In this document: piece by piece, positions 36,955-45,389 of the stretch
Position numbering within the stretch: position 1 is the first letter of the stretch
Layout of the letters: each line of letters opens with the position of its first letter
From: FEN-1279 sp964501535
Lineage (GTDB): Bacteria > Bacteroidota > Ignavibacteria > Tepidaquicellales > Tepidaquicellaceae
DNA length: 64,000 bases
Direction of reading: 5' to 3'
NCBI GenBank assembly: GCA_964501535.1
Contig: CAZCSV010000005.1
Location: 124,001-188,000, forward strand
Program-made: the position numbers and the translations under genes
The notes under the pieces: generated by a model
Database searches by the model: none
What the model saw: the letters and a program-made list of their open reading frames with translations, nothing else
Told to the model about the DNA's origin: nothing

Positions 36955-38724
36955 ATGCACATTATTGACTGGTCGATTGTTGTTGTTTATTTCATAATCA
37001 ACATACTCATTGGGTTTTATTATTACAAAAAATCGAGCGGAAACACGGAGAACTTTTTTCTTTCGGGAAGAAAGATGGCATGGTGGCTTGCAGGGCTTTC
37101 CATGGTGGCGACTACATTTGCGGCTGATACACCGCTTGCCGTGACGGAGCTTGTAGGTCAGAACGGAATTGCGGGAAACTGGCTCTGGTGGAATATGATG
37201 ATAGGCGGGATGCTGACTGTGTTTTTCTTTGCGAGGTTATGGAGGAGGGCGAATATTTTAACGGATGTTGAATTTATTGAATTAAGATATTCGGGGAAAG
37301 CTGCATCATTCCTCAGGGGATTCAAGGCAATATATCTTGGGATTTTCATGAACGTGATAATTATGGGATGGGTTAATCTTGCGCTCGGAAAGATTTTAAA
37401 GGGGATGTTTCCGGGTCAAATAGACGATGCAAATGTAATGTTATTTATACTACTGATTATGATAATCACGGCAGTGATATCCGCGATGTCAGGTTTATGG
37501 GGTGTAGCGGTTACGGATTCATTTCAGTTCATAATAAAAATGACGGGGTGCATAATACTTGCAATAATAGTTGTGAACTCCGAGCAGATAGGGGGAGTTT
37601 CGGGATTGCAGGAGAAGTTACCCGACTGGGCTTTGAAATTCACTCCGCAGATAGGAAGTGAGATAAGCGCAGGAAACACCGGGGGAATTTTAATGATGAC
37701 GGTTTCGACATTTTTAGCATATATAGGAGTTCAATGGTGGGCAAGCTGGTATCCGGGTGCCGAGCCGGGTGGCGGGGGCTATGTGGCACAAAGGATGATG
37801 TCCGCCAAAAACGAGAAACACTCACTACTTGCAACATTATTCTTTCAAGTTGCCCACTATTGTTTACGCCCTTGGCCATGGATAATCGTGGCGTTATCCG
37901 CAATCGTTCTGTATCCCGATTTACCGATGGCAGATAAGGGATTGGGATACGTGAAAGCAATGAATGATTTTTTGCCTGTAGGATTGAAAGGATTGCTGCT
38001 TGCCTCGTTTTTTGCTGCATCAATGTCAACTATAGCAACTCACCTGAACTGGGGTACATCATATTTCATAAACGATTTTTACAAAAGGTTTATGAAGCCA
38101 AACGAGTCGGACAAGCATTACGTTACTGCATCGAGGGTAATGACGGTAATATTCATGATAATAGCAGTACTGATTACGAATTTTATGTCTACTATATCGG
38201 GTGTCTGGGCATTCGTAATCGAGTGCGGAGCGGGACTTGGGCTGGTTTTGATTTTACGGTGGTTCTGGTGGAGAGTAAATGCTATAAGCGAGATAGTAGC
38301 AACTGTTACTCCATTCATAGTATACGGGATTTTGCATTTCGGAAAATTCGATATTGTATTTCCACAGACATTATATATTATTGTTCCGATTACAACTATT
38401 GCCTGGATAATTACTTCGTTCATTACAAAGCAAACGAAAGAAGAAACTCTATTGAACTTTTACAAGCGGGTTCACCCGGGCGGATTCGGATGGAAGAAGA
38501 TTGCGGCGAAACTGCCGGAAGTGAAGTCCGATAAGGGTTACGGAGTATTATTCCTTGACTGGGGTCTTGGTGTGGTTTTGTTGTATTCGTTTTTATTCGG
38601 TATCGGGAAAATTATACTTGGAGATTATTTATTCGGGTTTATTTATTTAATTGTCGGATTGATTTGTGGGTTTATAATTTTGAGGCATGTGAGTTATCTT
38701 GGTTGGGGAGAGAAGTTTGAGTAG
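36955..38724 (+). CDS. Sodium:solute symporter family protein
   Basis: A 589-residue SSS-family transporter with about 13-14 hydrophobic helices starting at residue 5 (DWSIVVVYFIINILIGFYYY). The family signature is FFLSGRKMAWWLAGLSMVATTFAADTPLAVTELVG, and the fifth-helix region contains GLWGVAVTDSFQF. It couples Na+ entry to solute uptake; the substrate (sugar, amino acid, carboxylate) cannot be read from sequence. A cytoplasmic stretch near 490-530 is a little longer than usual. Confidence 0.88.
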   Translation: MHIIDWSIVVVYFIINILIGFYYYKKSSGNTENFFLSGRKMAWWLAGLSMVATTFAADTPLAVTELVGQNGIAGNWLWWNMMIGGMLTVFFFARLWRRANILTDVEFIELRYSGKAASFLRGFKAIYLGIFMNVIIMGWVNLALGKILKGMFPGQIDDANVMLFILLIMIITAVISAMSGLWGVAVTDSFQFIIKMTGCIILAIIVVNSEQIGGVSGLQEKLPDWALKFTPQIGSEISAGNTGGILMMTVSTFLAYIGVQWWASWYPGAEPGGGGYVAQRMMSAKNEKHSLLATLFFQVAHYCLRPWPWIIVALSAIVLYPDLPMADKGLGYVKAMNDFLPVGLKGLLLASFFAASMSTIATHLNWGTSYFINDFYKRFMKPNESDKHYVTASRVMTVIFMIIAVLITNFMSTISGVWAFVIECGAGLGLVLILRWFWWRVNAISEIVATVTPFIVYGILHFGKFDIVFPQTLYIIVPITTIAWIITSFITKQTKEETLLNFYKRVHPGGFGWKKIAAKLPEVKSDKGYGVLFLDWGLGVVLLYSFLFGIGKIILGDYLFGFIYLIVGLICGFIILRHVSYLGWGEKFE

Positions 38725-38740
38725 TGTAGAGATGTTTCGA

Positions 38741-38776
38741 GCTGTTTATGACGCTTCGCTAAATACCAACAGCGGC
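38741..38776 (+). repeat. REP-like unit 1 (degenerate left arm)
   Basis: GCTGTT at the left, AAATACCAACAGCGGC at the right, inner stem ACGC/GCGT-like with mismatches. Ends in the GGC tail shared by forward units. Confidence 0.55.
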
Positions 38777-38790
38777 AGAGTGTTACTTTT

Positions 38791-38831
38791 TTGTTGGTAA
38801 TGTACTTAGAGTGCACTTAGACACCAACAAC
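38791..38831 (+). repeat. REP-like unit 2
   Basis: TTGTTGGT ... CTTAGACACCAACAAC, 46 bp before the nuclease-like ORF. Arms pair through GTTGG/CCAAC; the inner part is imperfect. Confidence 0.65.
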
Positions 38832-38876
38832 AAAAAATAACAAATAAGTGTGAGATAATAAATTTTCTTATTAAAT

Positions 38877-39845
38877 ATGAATATAAAAAAAACTCTAATT
38901 AAAGAAATAATAGGCAATATTCCAGATAATGAAAGTGATTTCAAGAAAAAAACGCGTATTCATCAAGGTTGGTGGAGAGCATTCGTATTAGTTGAAGAGC
39001 AAGGGGAAAATCCAGCGAAAGAGAACGAAAATATTTGTAATACATTTTTGTTGAATAAAAAAAATGTAAATAATAATTTTCTTTCAACAAGAATATCCAA
39101 AATAGTATCTGGAGAGTTAAAGGAAAGAAAAACAGGAAAAAAAGTTGGCATAATAAATGAAGAAAGATTAAGATGTAATTTGTTATCGAGTCAACCTTTA
39201 TGCTTTAATTTTTTTGCTGAATTTAAAGTTGAAAAAAATAAACTAATAGCAAAGAAATTATTGAAATCATTTTTTCCGAAAATTACTGAATTTGAAGATG
39301 TTTTATTTGAGTATAATCCGGTTTCTAAAGTAACAAATGATAACTCAGCTTATGATGTTGCATTTAAAGTTCGGGAAAATGAAAGGAAAGGTTTAATCGG
39401 ATTGGAGTGTAAATATACTGACGATTTTTCTAAAAAGGAATATGGAAAAGAAAATGGGAAATATAAGAGTCTTTTTAATCAGAGCAGATTTTTTAATAGA
39501 GATTATAGCGAATTCGTAAAAAGTGAATTTAATCAATTGTTTAGAAATCAAATAATAGCAGAAGCATTAATTAAAGAAGGAAAGTATGATGAAGAAAAGT
39601 ATGATTTTGTATATACGGGTTTATTTTGTCATTATGATGATGAATCTGCGATAAAGACGGGTAACAAATTTTTAACGATGCTAAATAATGGTGGGGAAAT
39701 TTTTAAAGTTATTACATATAAAGATTTTTTAGAAAATTTCCAAAAATTGAATCTTGATTGGGAAATGAGGGAATTAAGTATGAAGCTTTGGGCTAGATAT
39801 TGTGCAACTTCGTTAAGTAAAGAAATGTTAAGTTTTTATTCGTAG
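38877..39845 (+). CDS. PD-(D/E)XK nuclease-like protein (PGN_0703-type putative restriction endonuclease)
   Basis: A 322-residue protein whose core reads NDNSAYDVAFKV (Asp160) ... GLIGLECKYTDDF (Glu177, Lys179), i.e. the D-(X)n-ExK metal-binding arrangement of PD-(D/E)XK nucleases. The N-terminus (KKKTRIHQGWWRAFVLVEEQG) and overall pattern recall the uncharacterised PGN_0703 group of putative restriction endonucleases. No methyltransferase partner lies nearby. AT-rich compared with flanking genes, and flanked by REP units on both sides (its TAG stop touches unit 3), which suggests it arrived as cargo or is a target for REP insertion. Confidence 0.65.
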   Translation: MNIKKTLIKEIIGNIPDNESDFKKKTRIHQGWWRAFVLVEEQGENPAKENENICNTFLLNKKNVNNNFLSTRISKIVSGELKERKTGKKVGIINEERLRCNLLSSQPLCFNFFAEFKVEKNKLIAKKLLKSFFPKITEFEDVLFEYNPVSKVTNDNSAYDVAFKVRENERKGLIGLECKYTDDFSKKEYGKENGKYKSLFNQSRFFNRDYSEFVKSEFNQLFRNQIIAEALIKEGKYDEEKYDFVYTGLFCHYDDESAIKTGNKFLTMLNNGGEIFKVITYKDFLENFQKLNLDWEMRELSMKLWARYCATSLSKEMLSFYS

Positions 39846-39890
39846 CTGTTGGTGACGTCTGTTAAAGCAGACTTAAACACCAACAGCGGC
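39845..39890 (+). repeat. REP-like unit 3
   Basis: GCTGTTGGTG / CACCAACAGC outer arms, inner stem GTCTG/CAGAC, GGC tail. Begins at the last base of the nuclease stop codon. A decayed half unit follows at about 39910-39928. Confidence 0.8.
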
Positions 39891-39945
39891 GTAGGAATGG
39901 TAAGGATTTACTTATACACTGATAGCTGTAAAATAAACAACTGCT

Positions 39946-39987
39946 GTTGTTGGTGTTTAGTCCGCCTAGGCGGACGTCACCAACAAC
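39946..39987 (-). repeat. REP-like unit 4 (opposite orientation, perfect inner stem)
   Basis: GTTGTTGGTG and CACCAACAAC outer arms around GTCCGCC-TA-GGCGGAC, a perfect 7-bp inner stem. Orientation is inverted relative to units 1-3 (TTTAG on the left side). Ends 18 bp before the RAYT start codon. Confidence 0.85.
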
Positions 39988-40005
39988 AAATAATATAAGG
40001 GTAAA

Positions 40006-40536
40006 ATGGAAGACAATATTAATTATTTAACATTTTTTACAGCAACAATTTTGAATTGGTATCATCTGTTAAAATCTGATAAATACAAAAATATAATTTT
40101 AGAGAGTTTAAAATTTTTAGTTAATAATAAAAAGGTCGTGTTATCAGCATTTGTAATTATGCCTAATCATATTCATTTGGTTTGGAGAATAAATAAAGAT
40201 TTAAAATATGAAGATGTTCAGAGAGATTTTCTAAAATTTACTTCACAAGAAATATTAAGGGATTTAAAAAAATATAATTCTTCAAAATTAAAAAAATTCT
40301 ATGTTGATGCAAAAGACAGGAAGTATCAAATTTGGGAAAGGAATGCGTTATCTATTAAAATATTTTCGGATAAAGTAGCATACGAGAAAATAAATTATAT
40401 TCATAATAATCCTATTCAAGAGGAATGGAGTTTGTGTGAGTTACCGGAATTGTATAAATATTCTTCTGCGAGGTTTTATAAGGAAGAATTTGATGAATGG
40501 GGAATGTTAACGCATTATATGGGAAATTATTTTTAG
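40006..40536 (+). CDS. REP-associated tyrosine transposase (RAYT, Y1_Tnp family)
   Basis: A 176-residue Y1 HUH-type enzyme. The metal-binding HUH motif is MPNHIHLVW (His55, His57) and the C-terminal helix carries INYIHNNPI, where Tyr131 is the likely catalytic tyrosine, as in other RAYT proteins. These enzymes cleave single-stranded DNA at hairpins and are thought to spread REP elements. The gene is bracketed by unit 4 (18 bp upstream) and unit 5 (16 bp downstream), fitting recognition of the same hairpins. Length is normal for the family. Confidence 0.88.
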   Translation: MEDNINYLTFFTATILNWYHLLKSDKYKNIILESLKFLVNNKKVVLSAFVIMPNHIHLVWRINKDLKYEDVQRDFLKFTSQEILRDLKKYNSSKLKKFYVDAKDRKYQIWERNALSIKIFSDKVAYEKINYIHNNPIQEEWSLCELPELYKYSSARFYKEEFDEWGMLTHYMGNYF

Positions 40537-40552
40537 TTACTTTTGTTTCTTT

Positions 40553-40597
40553 GTTGTTGGTGTAGTGCGAAGAACGCACTTAAACACCAACAACGGC
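40553..40597 (+). repeat. REP-like unit 5
   Basis: GTTGTTGGTG / CACCAACAAC outer arms, inner AGTGCG/CGCACT perfect stem, GGC tail. 16 bp after the RAYT stop. Confidence 0.85.
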
Positions 40598-40619
40598 AGG
40601 GCTTAGTTTTATTTTGTAT

Positions 40620-40663
40620 TTGTTGGTGGTGTATAAAAAGCATACTTAAATACCAACAACGGC
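40620..40663 (+). repeat. REP-like unit 6
   Basis: TTGTTGGTG / TACCAACAAC outer arms, inner GTAT/ATAC, GGC tail. Shares CTTAAA before the right arm with units 3 and 5. Confidence 0.8.
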
Positions 40664-40705
40664 AAGGTAGAAATTTCATTAAACAAGGAAAAAAGGGAGA
40701 AACAT

Positions 40706-41494
40706 ATGTACAATAAAATAAGAAGGAAAATATACGGAGTACTCGAAGCATCTTCGGGGGATACTTTCCTGAAAAAAGTATTCGATTATTTTATTATAAC
40801 TCTGATTTTATTGAATACTTTCTTTTACATTATCGAGACGGTTGACACAATAGCGTCAGATTATAATGAATTTTTTACTGCGTTCGAGACTTTTTCCGTT
40901 ATTGTTTTTACGGTTGAATATATTTTACGCGTATGGACATGCACTTTAACGAATAAGTATAACAGGCCCGTAATCGGGAGAATAAAATATATTTTTTCGG
41001 TTTTTGCTTTGATTGATTTATTTGCGTTCCTGCCTTTTTATTTGTTCGCATTAACGCATATAGATTTAATTTTCATCAGGGTTTTCCGTTTATTAAGGTT
41101 TTTCAGGCTCTTTAAGCTCGGGAGGTATCTGGATGCATTCAATGTACTGGGCAAAGTTGTGAAATCGAAAAAGGAAGAGCTGATTCTGACATTTTCGATA
41201 TCCCTGATTTTAATAATAGTATCTTCGAGTTTCATATATATTGTAGAGCACGATGCCCAGCCGGACAAATTCAGAAATATACCGGAAAGTATGTACTGGT
41301 CGGTAGAAACGCTGACTTCCGTAGGATACGGCGACATTTGTCCCATAACTCCTTTAGGAAAATTCTTAACCAGCATAATTTCGTTAATAGGACTGGGTAT
41401 GGTTGCATTGCCGACGGGTATACTTGCATCGGCTTTTACGAAGGAGCTGAAGAAAAAGAAAATTTGTCCGCACTGCGGAAAGGAAATAACATAA
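40706..41494 (+). CDS. Voltage-gated potassium channel (Kv-like) with zinc-ribbon tail
   Basis: A 262-residue six-helix channel. S1 begins near 24 (FDYFIITLILLNTFFYII), the S4 voltage sensor is the arginine-rich FIRVFRLLRFFRLFK (about 124-138) and the selectivity filter is TSVGYGD in the pore loop. The C-terminus ends KKKICPHCGKEIT, a CxxC half zinc ribbon that may bind a metal or promote tetramer contacts. The start ATG follows a purine-rich GGGAGAAACAT site. The next gene starts 8 bp after the stop. Confidence 0.9.
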   Translation: MYNKIRRKIYGVLEASSGDTFLKKVFDYFIITLILLNTFFYIIETVDTIASDYNEFFTAFETFSVIVFTVEYILRVWTCTLTNKYNRPVIGRIKYIFSVFALIDLFAFLPFYLFALTHIDLIFIRVFRLLRFFRLFKLGRYLDAFNVLGKVVKSKKEELILTFSISLILIIVSSSFIYIVEHDAQPDKFRNIPESMYWSVETLTSVGYGDICPITPLGKFLTSIISLIGLGMVALPTGILASAFTKELKKKKICPHCGKEIT

Positions 41495-41502
41495 AACATC
41501 AA

Positions 41503-43941
41503 ATGAAAAAACCCGAAAGAAAAATAAAGCAGGTTATCAAGGCGGAAGATGTAAGAAAATCGTATTTTGCGGGAATATTACTCGTTTCTTTAGCAACTCT
41601 TCTTCTGGAATTTACCATGACGAGAGTGCTATCAATTTCTCTGTGGTATCATTTTGCATTTATGATAATCAGTGTGGCACTGCTGGGGTTCGGGATAAGC
41701 GGTGTTGTATTAACTTTAAGCAAGAGGCTAAAGGCAGTGAAGACGGAGAAATTGCTAACTATATTATCGATGATTTTCGGTATAAGTGTTGTAATTTGTT
41801 TTATGATTCTTAATCTTATTCCGTTTGACCCGTTCAGTCTTTTCACCGATTCTATGCAATTTGTTTTTCTTCCGTTATATTATTTGGTTATAACGATTCC
41901 ATTTTTCTTTTCGGGATTAATAATTTCGATTTTACTTTCGAAGTTCAAGAGTGAGGTTTCGAAGTTATATTTCTTTGATTTAGTGGGAGCGGGATTATCG
42001 TGTTTTGCTTTTGTATTTTTAATGCCGGAATTTGGAGGGAACGGGATTATTTTATTCATTGCGGGTTTCGGTTTCCTATCATCGATTATTTTCGGATTCA
42101 GAAATCATAAAATACTTGCCCTGATTTCTTTTATTTTAATGAGTGTCGGTTTCTCCTTTTTAACGGATAAAGATACGAGGTTGCCGATAAGGGTAACGCA
42201 GAATAAAATTTACGGGAATTATATTTACTCGAGGCCCGATTTAAGAGTATTTTCCGGATGGAATACGATTTCGAAAATCGATGTAATGACTGATGAGGAG
42301 CCGTCTCCTGACGGGTACGATGTTAATCTTGCCATTATCGACGAGGGAAATGCCACAACCAACATACCTTATGTAAACAAGTTACCGCCTTTAACCAAGC
42401 CTGCTGATGCATCGAATTTGGCATTTGCGTGCGGAGGAGATTCGACAGGCAGGGTATTTATAATCGGCTCGGGGGGAGGGGGAGAAGTGCTAGTAAGTTT
42501 ATACCATGATGCAAACGAGGTGACAGGTGTAGAAATCAACGGATTGCTGAACGAGTTAATCAGCAGCAGGTTAGTATACTGGACGGGACCTTTAATAAGA
42601 AACAACAATAAAGTAAAGATTATCACCGATGATGCCCGTTCCGTTATTAGGAGCGACAGGACTTTAAACGATGTAATTATTTCCGCACACACAATTTCAT
42701 CGTCAGCCGTTTCAAGCGGTGCAATGAGCATGGTAGAGAACTACATAATGACAAAGGAAGCGGTGAAGGATTATTTAAATCATTTAAAGAGTGACGGGGT
42801 GATATACATATCCAGACCCGAGACACAAGTACCGAAACTGATTACGACATTTAGAATTGCGGCAAGGGAGTCAGGTTTAAAGGAAGATAAAAGGAATTAC
42901 ATAGTATTCAGGAGACCATTAAATAGTTTCGAAGAGAGTAAGAGTTTCATGGCGGGAATAGTATACAAGAAAAACGGATTCAACGATTTGGATATAATGA
43001 ATATGAGGTATGAGGCTTCATCCCTCGGGCTTGAGATAGAATACGACGCGCTGGAGAGCAAGAATGAAACATACAAGGAATTAATCGAAACAAATGACAT
43101 CGAAAATTTAATAAAGGGAAAGCCGAACATAATTCCGGCGACAGATGACAAGCCGTTTTTCGACGATAATTTCGGATTCGGGAATTTTAACTGGTCGAAT
43201 GTAAAGGAAGCATTCTCTCAAGACAGCAAAGCAATTTTGGCATTAAAGGACAAACCGGTTGCCGAGGTTACTCTAATAGTCATGCTGATTCAGATTGTTT
43301 TGATTTCGTTTTTATTTTTAATAGCACCTTTTATTCTGATGAAAAAAGAAGCCGGTAACGGGTTTGAAAAGAAATATTTAATTTACTTTGCGCTATTAGG
43401 TTTCGGATACATTATGTTGCAGATTTCAATGATACAGAAATTTACGTTATTTCTCGGTCAGCCGGTTTACACAATGCTGACAGTAATTGCAACGATGCTT
43501 ATTGCTTCGGGGATTGGCAGCAGGTATTCGATTGCTTTCGGTGCTAAAGCAAAAGAGAAGAAAATCAAGATGGTCTTCATAATTATTGGAGTATATTCGA
43601 TTTTGCTTGGTTTATTGAATCCTATAATTTTTTCGTCATTTGCGGGTATGGGGATTACGGTCAGGGTATTGATTTCCGTTTTATTGATTTTCCCGTTAGG
43701 ATTTTTTATGGGAATGCCTTTTCCCATCGGTATTTCATTAATCAGAGATGAAGAAAACAGTTATATTCCATTAGCTTGGGCTGTAAACGGATTTTTTTCG
43801 GTAATCGGGACTGTAATTACGATGATTTTAGCTATGATTTTGGGATTTAAAATTGTCTTTATTATTTCAGGAATTTTTTATTTAAGTGCCATGATTTTTA
43901 TATCCTTAAGAATAAAAAAGAATTTTCGTATATTAGTATGA
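41503..43941 (+). CDS. Polytopic membrane protein with fused spermidine-synthase-like domain
   Basis: From ATG 41503 (812 residues); the frame open to 41338 lies within the channel gene and was not used. Layout: about six N-terminal helices (residues 24-200), a central Rossmann-like spermine/spermidine-synthase domain with GRVFIIGSGGGGEVLVSLY and EVTGVEIN (SAM-site type), then about six more helices (from about 585). Proteins of this mould are annotated as membrane-embedded spermidine-synthase-like; their substrates are largely unknown. The catalytic Asp-rich segment of true spermidine synthases is not obvious here, so aminopropyl transfer is unproven. Confidence 0.75.
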   Translation: MKKPERKIKQVIKAEDVRKSYFAGILLVSLATLLLEFTMTRVLSISLWYHFAFMIISVALLGFGISGVVLTLSKRLKAVKTEKLLTILSMIFGISVVICFMILNLIPFDPFSLFTDSMQFVFLPLYYLVITIPFFFSGLIISILLSKFKSEVSKLYFFDLVGAGLSCFAFVFLMPEFGGNGIILFIAGFGFLSSIIFGFRNHKILALISFILMSVGFSFLTDKDTRLPIRVTQNKIYGNYIYSRPDLRVFSGWNTISKIDVMTDEEPSPDGYDVNLAIIDEGNATTNIPYVNKLPPLTKPADASNLAFACGGDSTGRVFIIGSGGGGEVLVSLYHDANEVTGVEINGLLNELISSRLVYWTGPLIRNNNKVKIITDDARSVIRSDRTLNDVIISAHTISSSAVSSGAMSMVENYIMTKEAVKDYLNHLKSDGVIYISRPETQVPKLITTFRIAARESGLKEDKRNYIVFRRPLNSFEESKSFMAGIVYKKNGFNDLDIMNMRYEASSLGLEIEYDALESKNETYKELIETNDIENLIKGKPNIIPATDDKPFFDDNFGFGNFNWSNVKEAFSQDSKAILALKDKPVAEVTLIVMLIQIVLISFLFLIAPFILMKKEAGNGFEKKYLIYFALLGFGYIMLQISMIQKFTLFLGQPVYTMLTVIATMLIASGIGSRYSIAFGAKAKEKKIKMVFIIIGVYSILLGLLNPIIFSSFAGMGITVRVLISVLLIFPLGFFMGMPFPIGISLIRDEENSYIPLAWAVNGFFSVIGTVITMILAMILGFKIVFIISGIFYLSAMIFISLRIKKNFRILV

Positions 43942-43973
43942 TTTTATAAATAATTTTTTAAATTTATTATTAT

Positions 43974-45287
43974 ATGACAGAAGAACATTATCATAAAAAG
44001 ACTCTTGCTATTTTAGTCGGTGGAGGACCTGCTCCGGGAATAAACGGAGTAATCAGGTCGGTTACGATTGAAGCGATAAATTCAGGTTTAAATGTAATAG
44101 GAATCGTTGATGGTTTTGAATATTTAAGCAAAGGCGATTCAAGCCATACAATTGAGCTCAGAATTGAAGACGTTTCGAGAATACATTACAGTGGTGGGAG
44201 TATTTTACATACTTCGAGGGTTAATCCTGCAAAAAGCAAGGAGATGCTCGATGCAGCAATGAAGGCTTTGACACAACTTTCCGTAGATTATCTTGTAACA
44301 ATCGGAGGTGATGACACAGCAACTAGTGCATATAAAATTGACCAACTTGCCGCAGGTCAGATACAGGTTGCACACGTTCCGAAAACAATCGATAACGATT
44401 TACCATTACCGGGAAATATGCCGACATTCGGGTATCAGACGGCACGGGATTTCGGGTTTCACATTGTACAGTCTTTAATGGTCGATGCGGCAACAACAAG
44501 GCGCTGGTATTATGTTGTTTCAATGGGAAGAAAAGCAGGACATCTTGCACTTGGAATCGGTAAAGCAGCCGGTGCTACTCTTACTATTATTGGTGAAGAA
44601 TTCAGGGATAAAACTGTAAGTTTTGAAACAATCTGTGACATACTCGAAGCATCGATAATAAAAAGAATGGCTCAGGGAAGCAATTACGGAATTGCCGTAT
44701 TAGCCGAGGGAATAATTACCAGAATAGACCAGGAAGAGTTAAGAAATCATCCGTATGTAAATCTCGAAAAGGATTTGCACGGAAACATAAGACTTTCGGA
44801 AATAGATATCGGAAGGATAACAAAAGACGAAGTAAGGCGTAGGCTTCGCGAGAGAGGTATAAACGTAACGATAGTAAACAAAGATATTGGTTACGAATTA
44901 AGGTGTGCATCGCCGATACCGTATGATTGTGAATACACACAGGATTTGGGGTATGCGGCGGTCAGGTATTTACTGAACGGAAATTCCGGTGCAATAGTAA
45001 CGGTGGACAAAGGTCAGCTGATTCCGATTAAATTCGAAGATATAATAAATTCCGACGGCAGAATCAACACCAGAGAGGTTGACGTCGATTCGGACAGTTA
45101 CCAGGTAGCGAGGAAATACATGATAAGGCTCGAGAAGACGGATTTCGACGAGCTGAAAAACGTAGCGAGGTTTGCGTTAATCGGAAATATGAAGACAGAT
45201 GAATTTATTGAAAATTTTAAGTATTTAACGAATGACCCGCCGGTAAAGGAAAAGGCTGAGCAGGTAAAGAACAAGAGCAAGAAGTAA
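43974..45287 (+). CDS. Phosphofructokinase with PPi-type signature
   Basis: A 437-residue PFK. The donor-site motif is GGDDT (residues 111-115) with PKTIDND (136-142). In E. coli numbering Asp at 104 and Lys at 124 is the pattern of pyrophosphate-dependent enzymes, so this one probably phosphorylates fructose-6-phosphate reversibly with PPi. Further motifs: GRKAGHLALG, LAEGI. The extra length over ATP enzymes (about 320-345) is usual for this clade. It ends at the terminator 45312-45344. Confidence 0.88.
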   Translation: MTEEHYHKKTLAILVGGGPAPGINGVIRSVTIEAINSGLNVIGIVDGFEYLSKGDSSHTIELRIEDVSRIHYSGGSILHTSRVNPAKSKEMLDAAMKALTQLSVDYLVTIGGDDTATSAYKIDQLAAGQIQVAHVPKTIDNDLPLPGNMPTFGYQTARDFGFHIVQSLMVDAATTRRWYYVVSMGRKAGHLALGIGKAAGATLTIIGEEFRDKTVSFETICDILEASIIKRMAQGSNYGIAVLAEGIITRIDQEELRNHPYVNLEKDLHGNIRLSEIDIGRITKDEVRRRLRERGINVTIVNKDIGYELRCASPIPYDCEYTQDLGYAAVRYLLNGNSGAIVTVDKGQLIPIKFEDIINSDGRINTREVDVDSDSYQVARKYMIRLEKTDFDELKNVARFALIGNMKTDEFIENFKYLTNDPPVKEKAEQVKNKSKK

Positions 45288-45311
45288 ACAGACGGAAAAT
45301 ATTTTTAAATG

Positions 45312-45344
45312 AATGTTCCCGTATTTTTTACGGGAACATTTTAT
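45312..45344 (+). terminator. Intrinsic terminator after the PPi-type PFK gene
   Basis: Stem AATGTTCCCGTA (45312-45323) / TACGGGAACATT (45329-45340), loop TTTTT, then TTATT. It separates the two PFK genes transcriptionally. Confidence 0.85.
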
Positions 45345-45389
45345 TAATTAATATTTAAAGTACTAAAAACCATAAACAGCATTTAAATT

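Larger units (their letters stand above)
38741..40663. mobile_element. REP-palindrome/RAYT module with a nuclease gene
   Basis: A block of six or more related palindromes surrounds a Y1 transposase of the RAYT type and an AT-rich nuclease-like gene, bounded by ordinary genes of higher GC. RAYTs are single-copy, vertically held relatives of IS200/IS605 transposases that act on REP sequences; palindromes on both sides of a RAYT gene are the standard 'REPtron' layout. Target duplications were not identified. Confidence 0.7.

Noticed and set aside
38741..40663. CRISPR array
   Set aside because: Repeats differ in the centre, are unevenly spaced and flank genes; hairpins with a RAYT fit better.
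41338..41502. N-terminal extension of the spermidine-synthase-like protein into the channel gene
   Set aside because: It overlaps the channel's frame completely; ATG 41503 gives a normal N-terminus.
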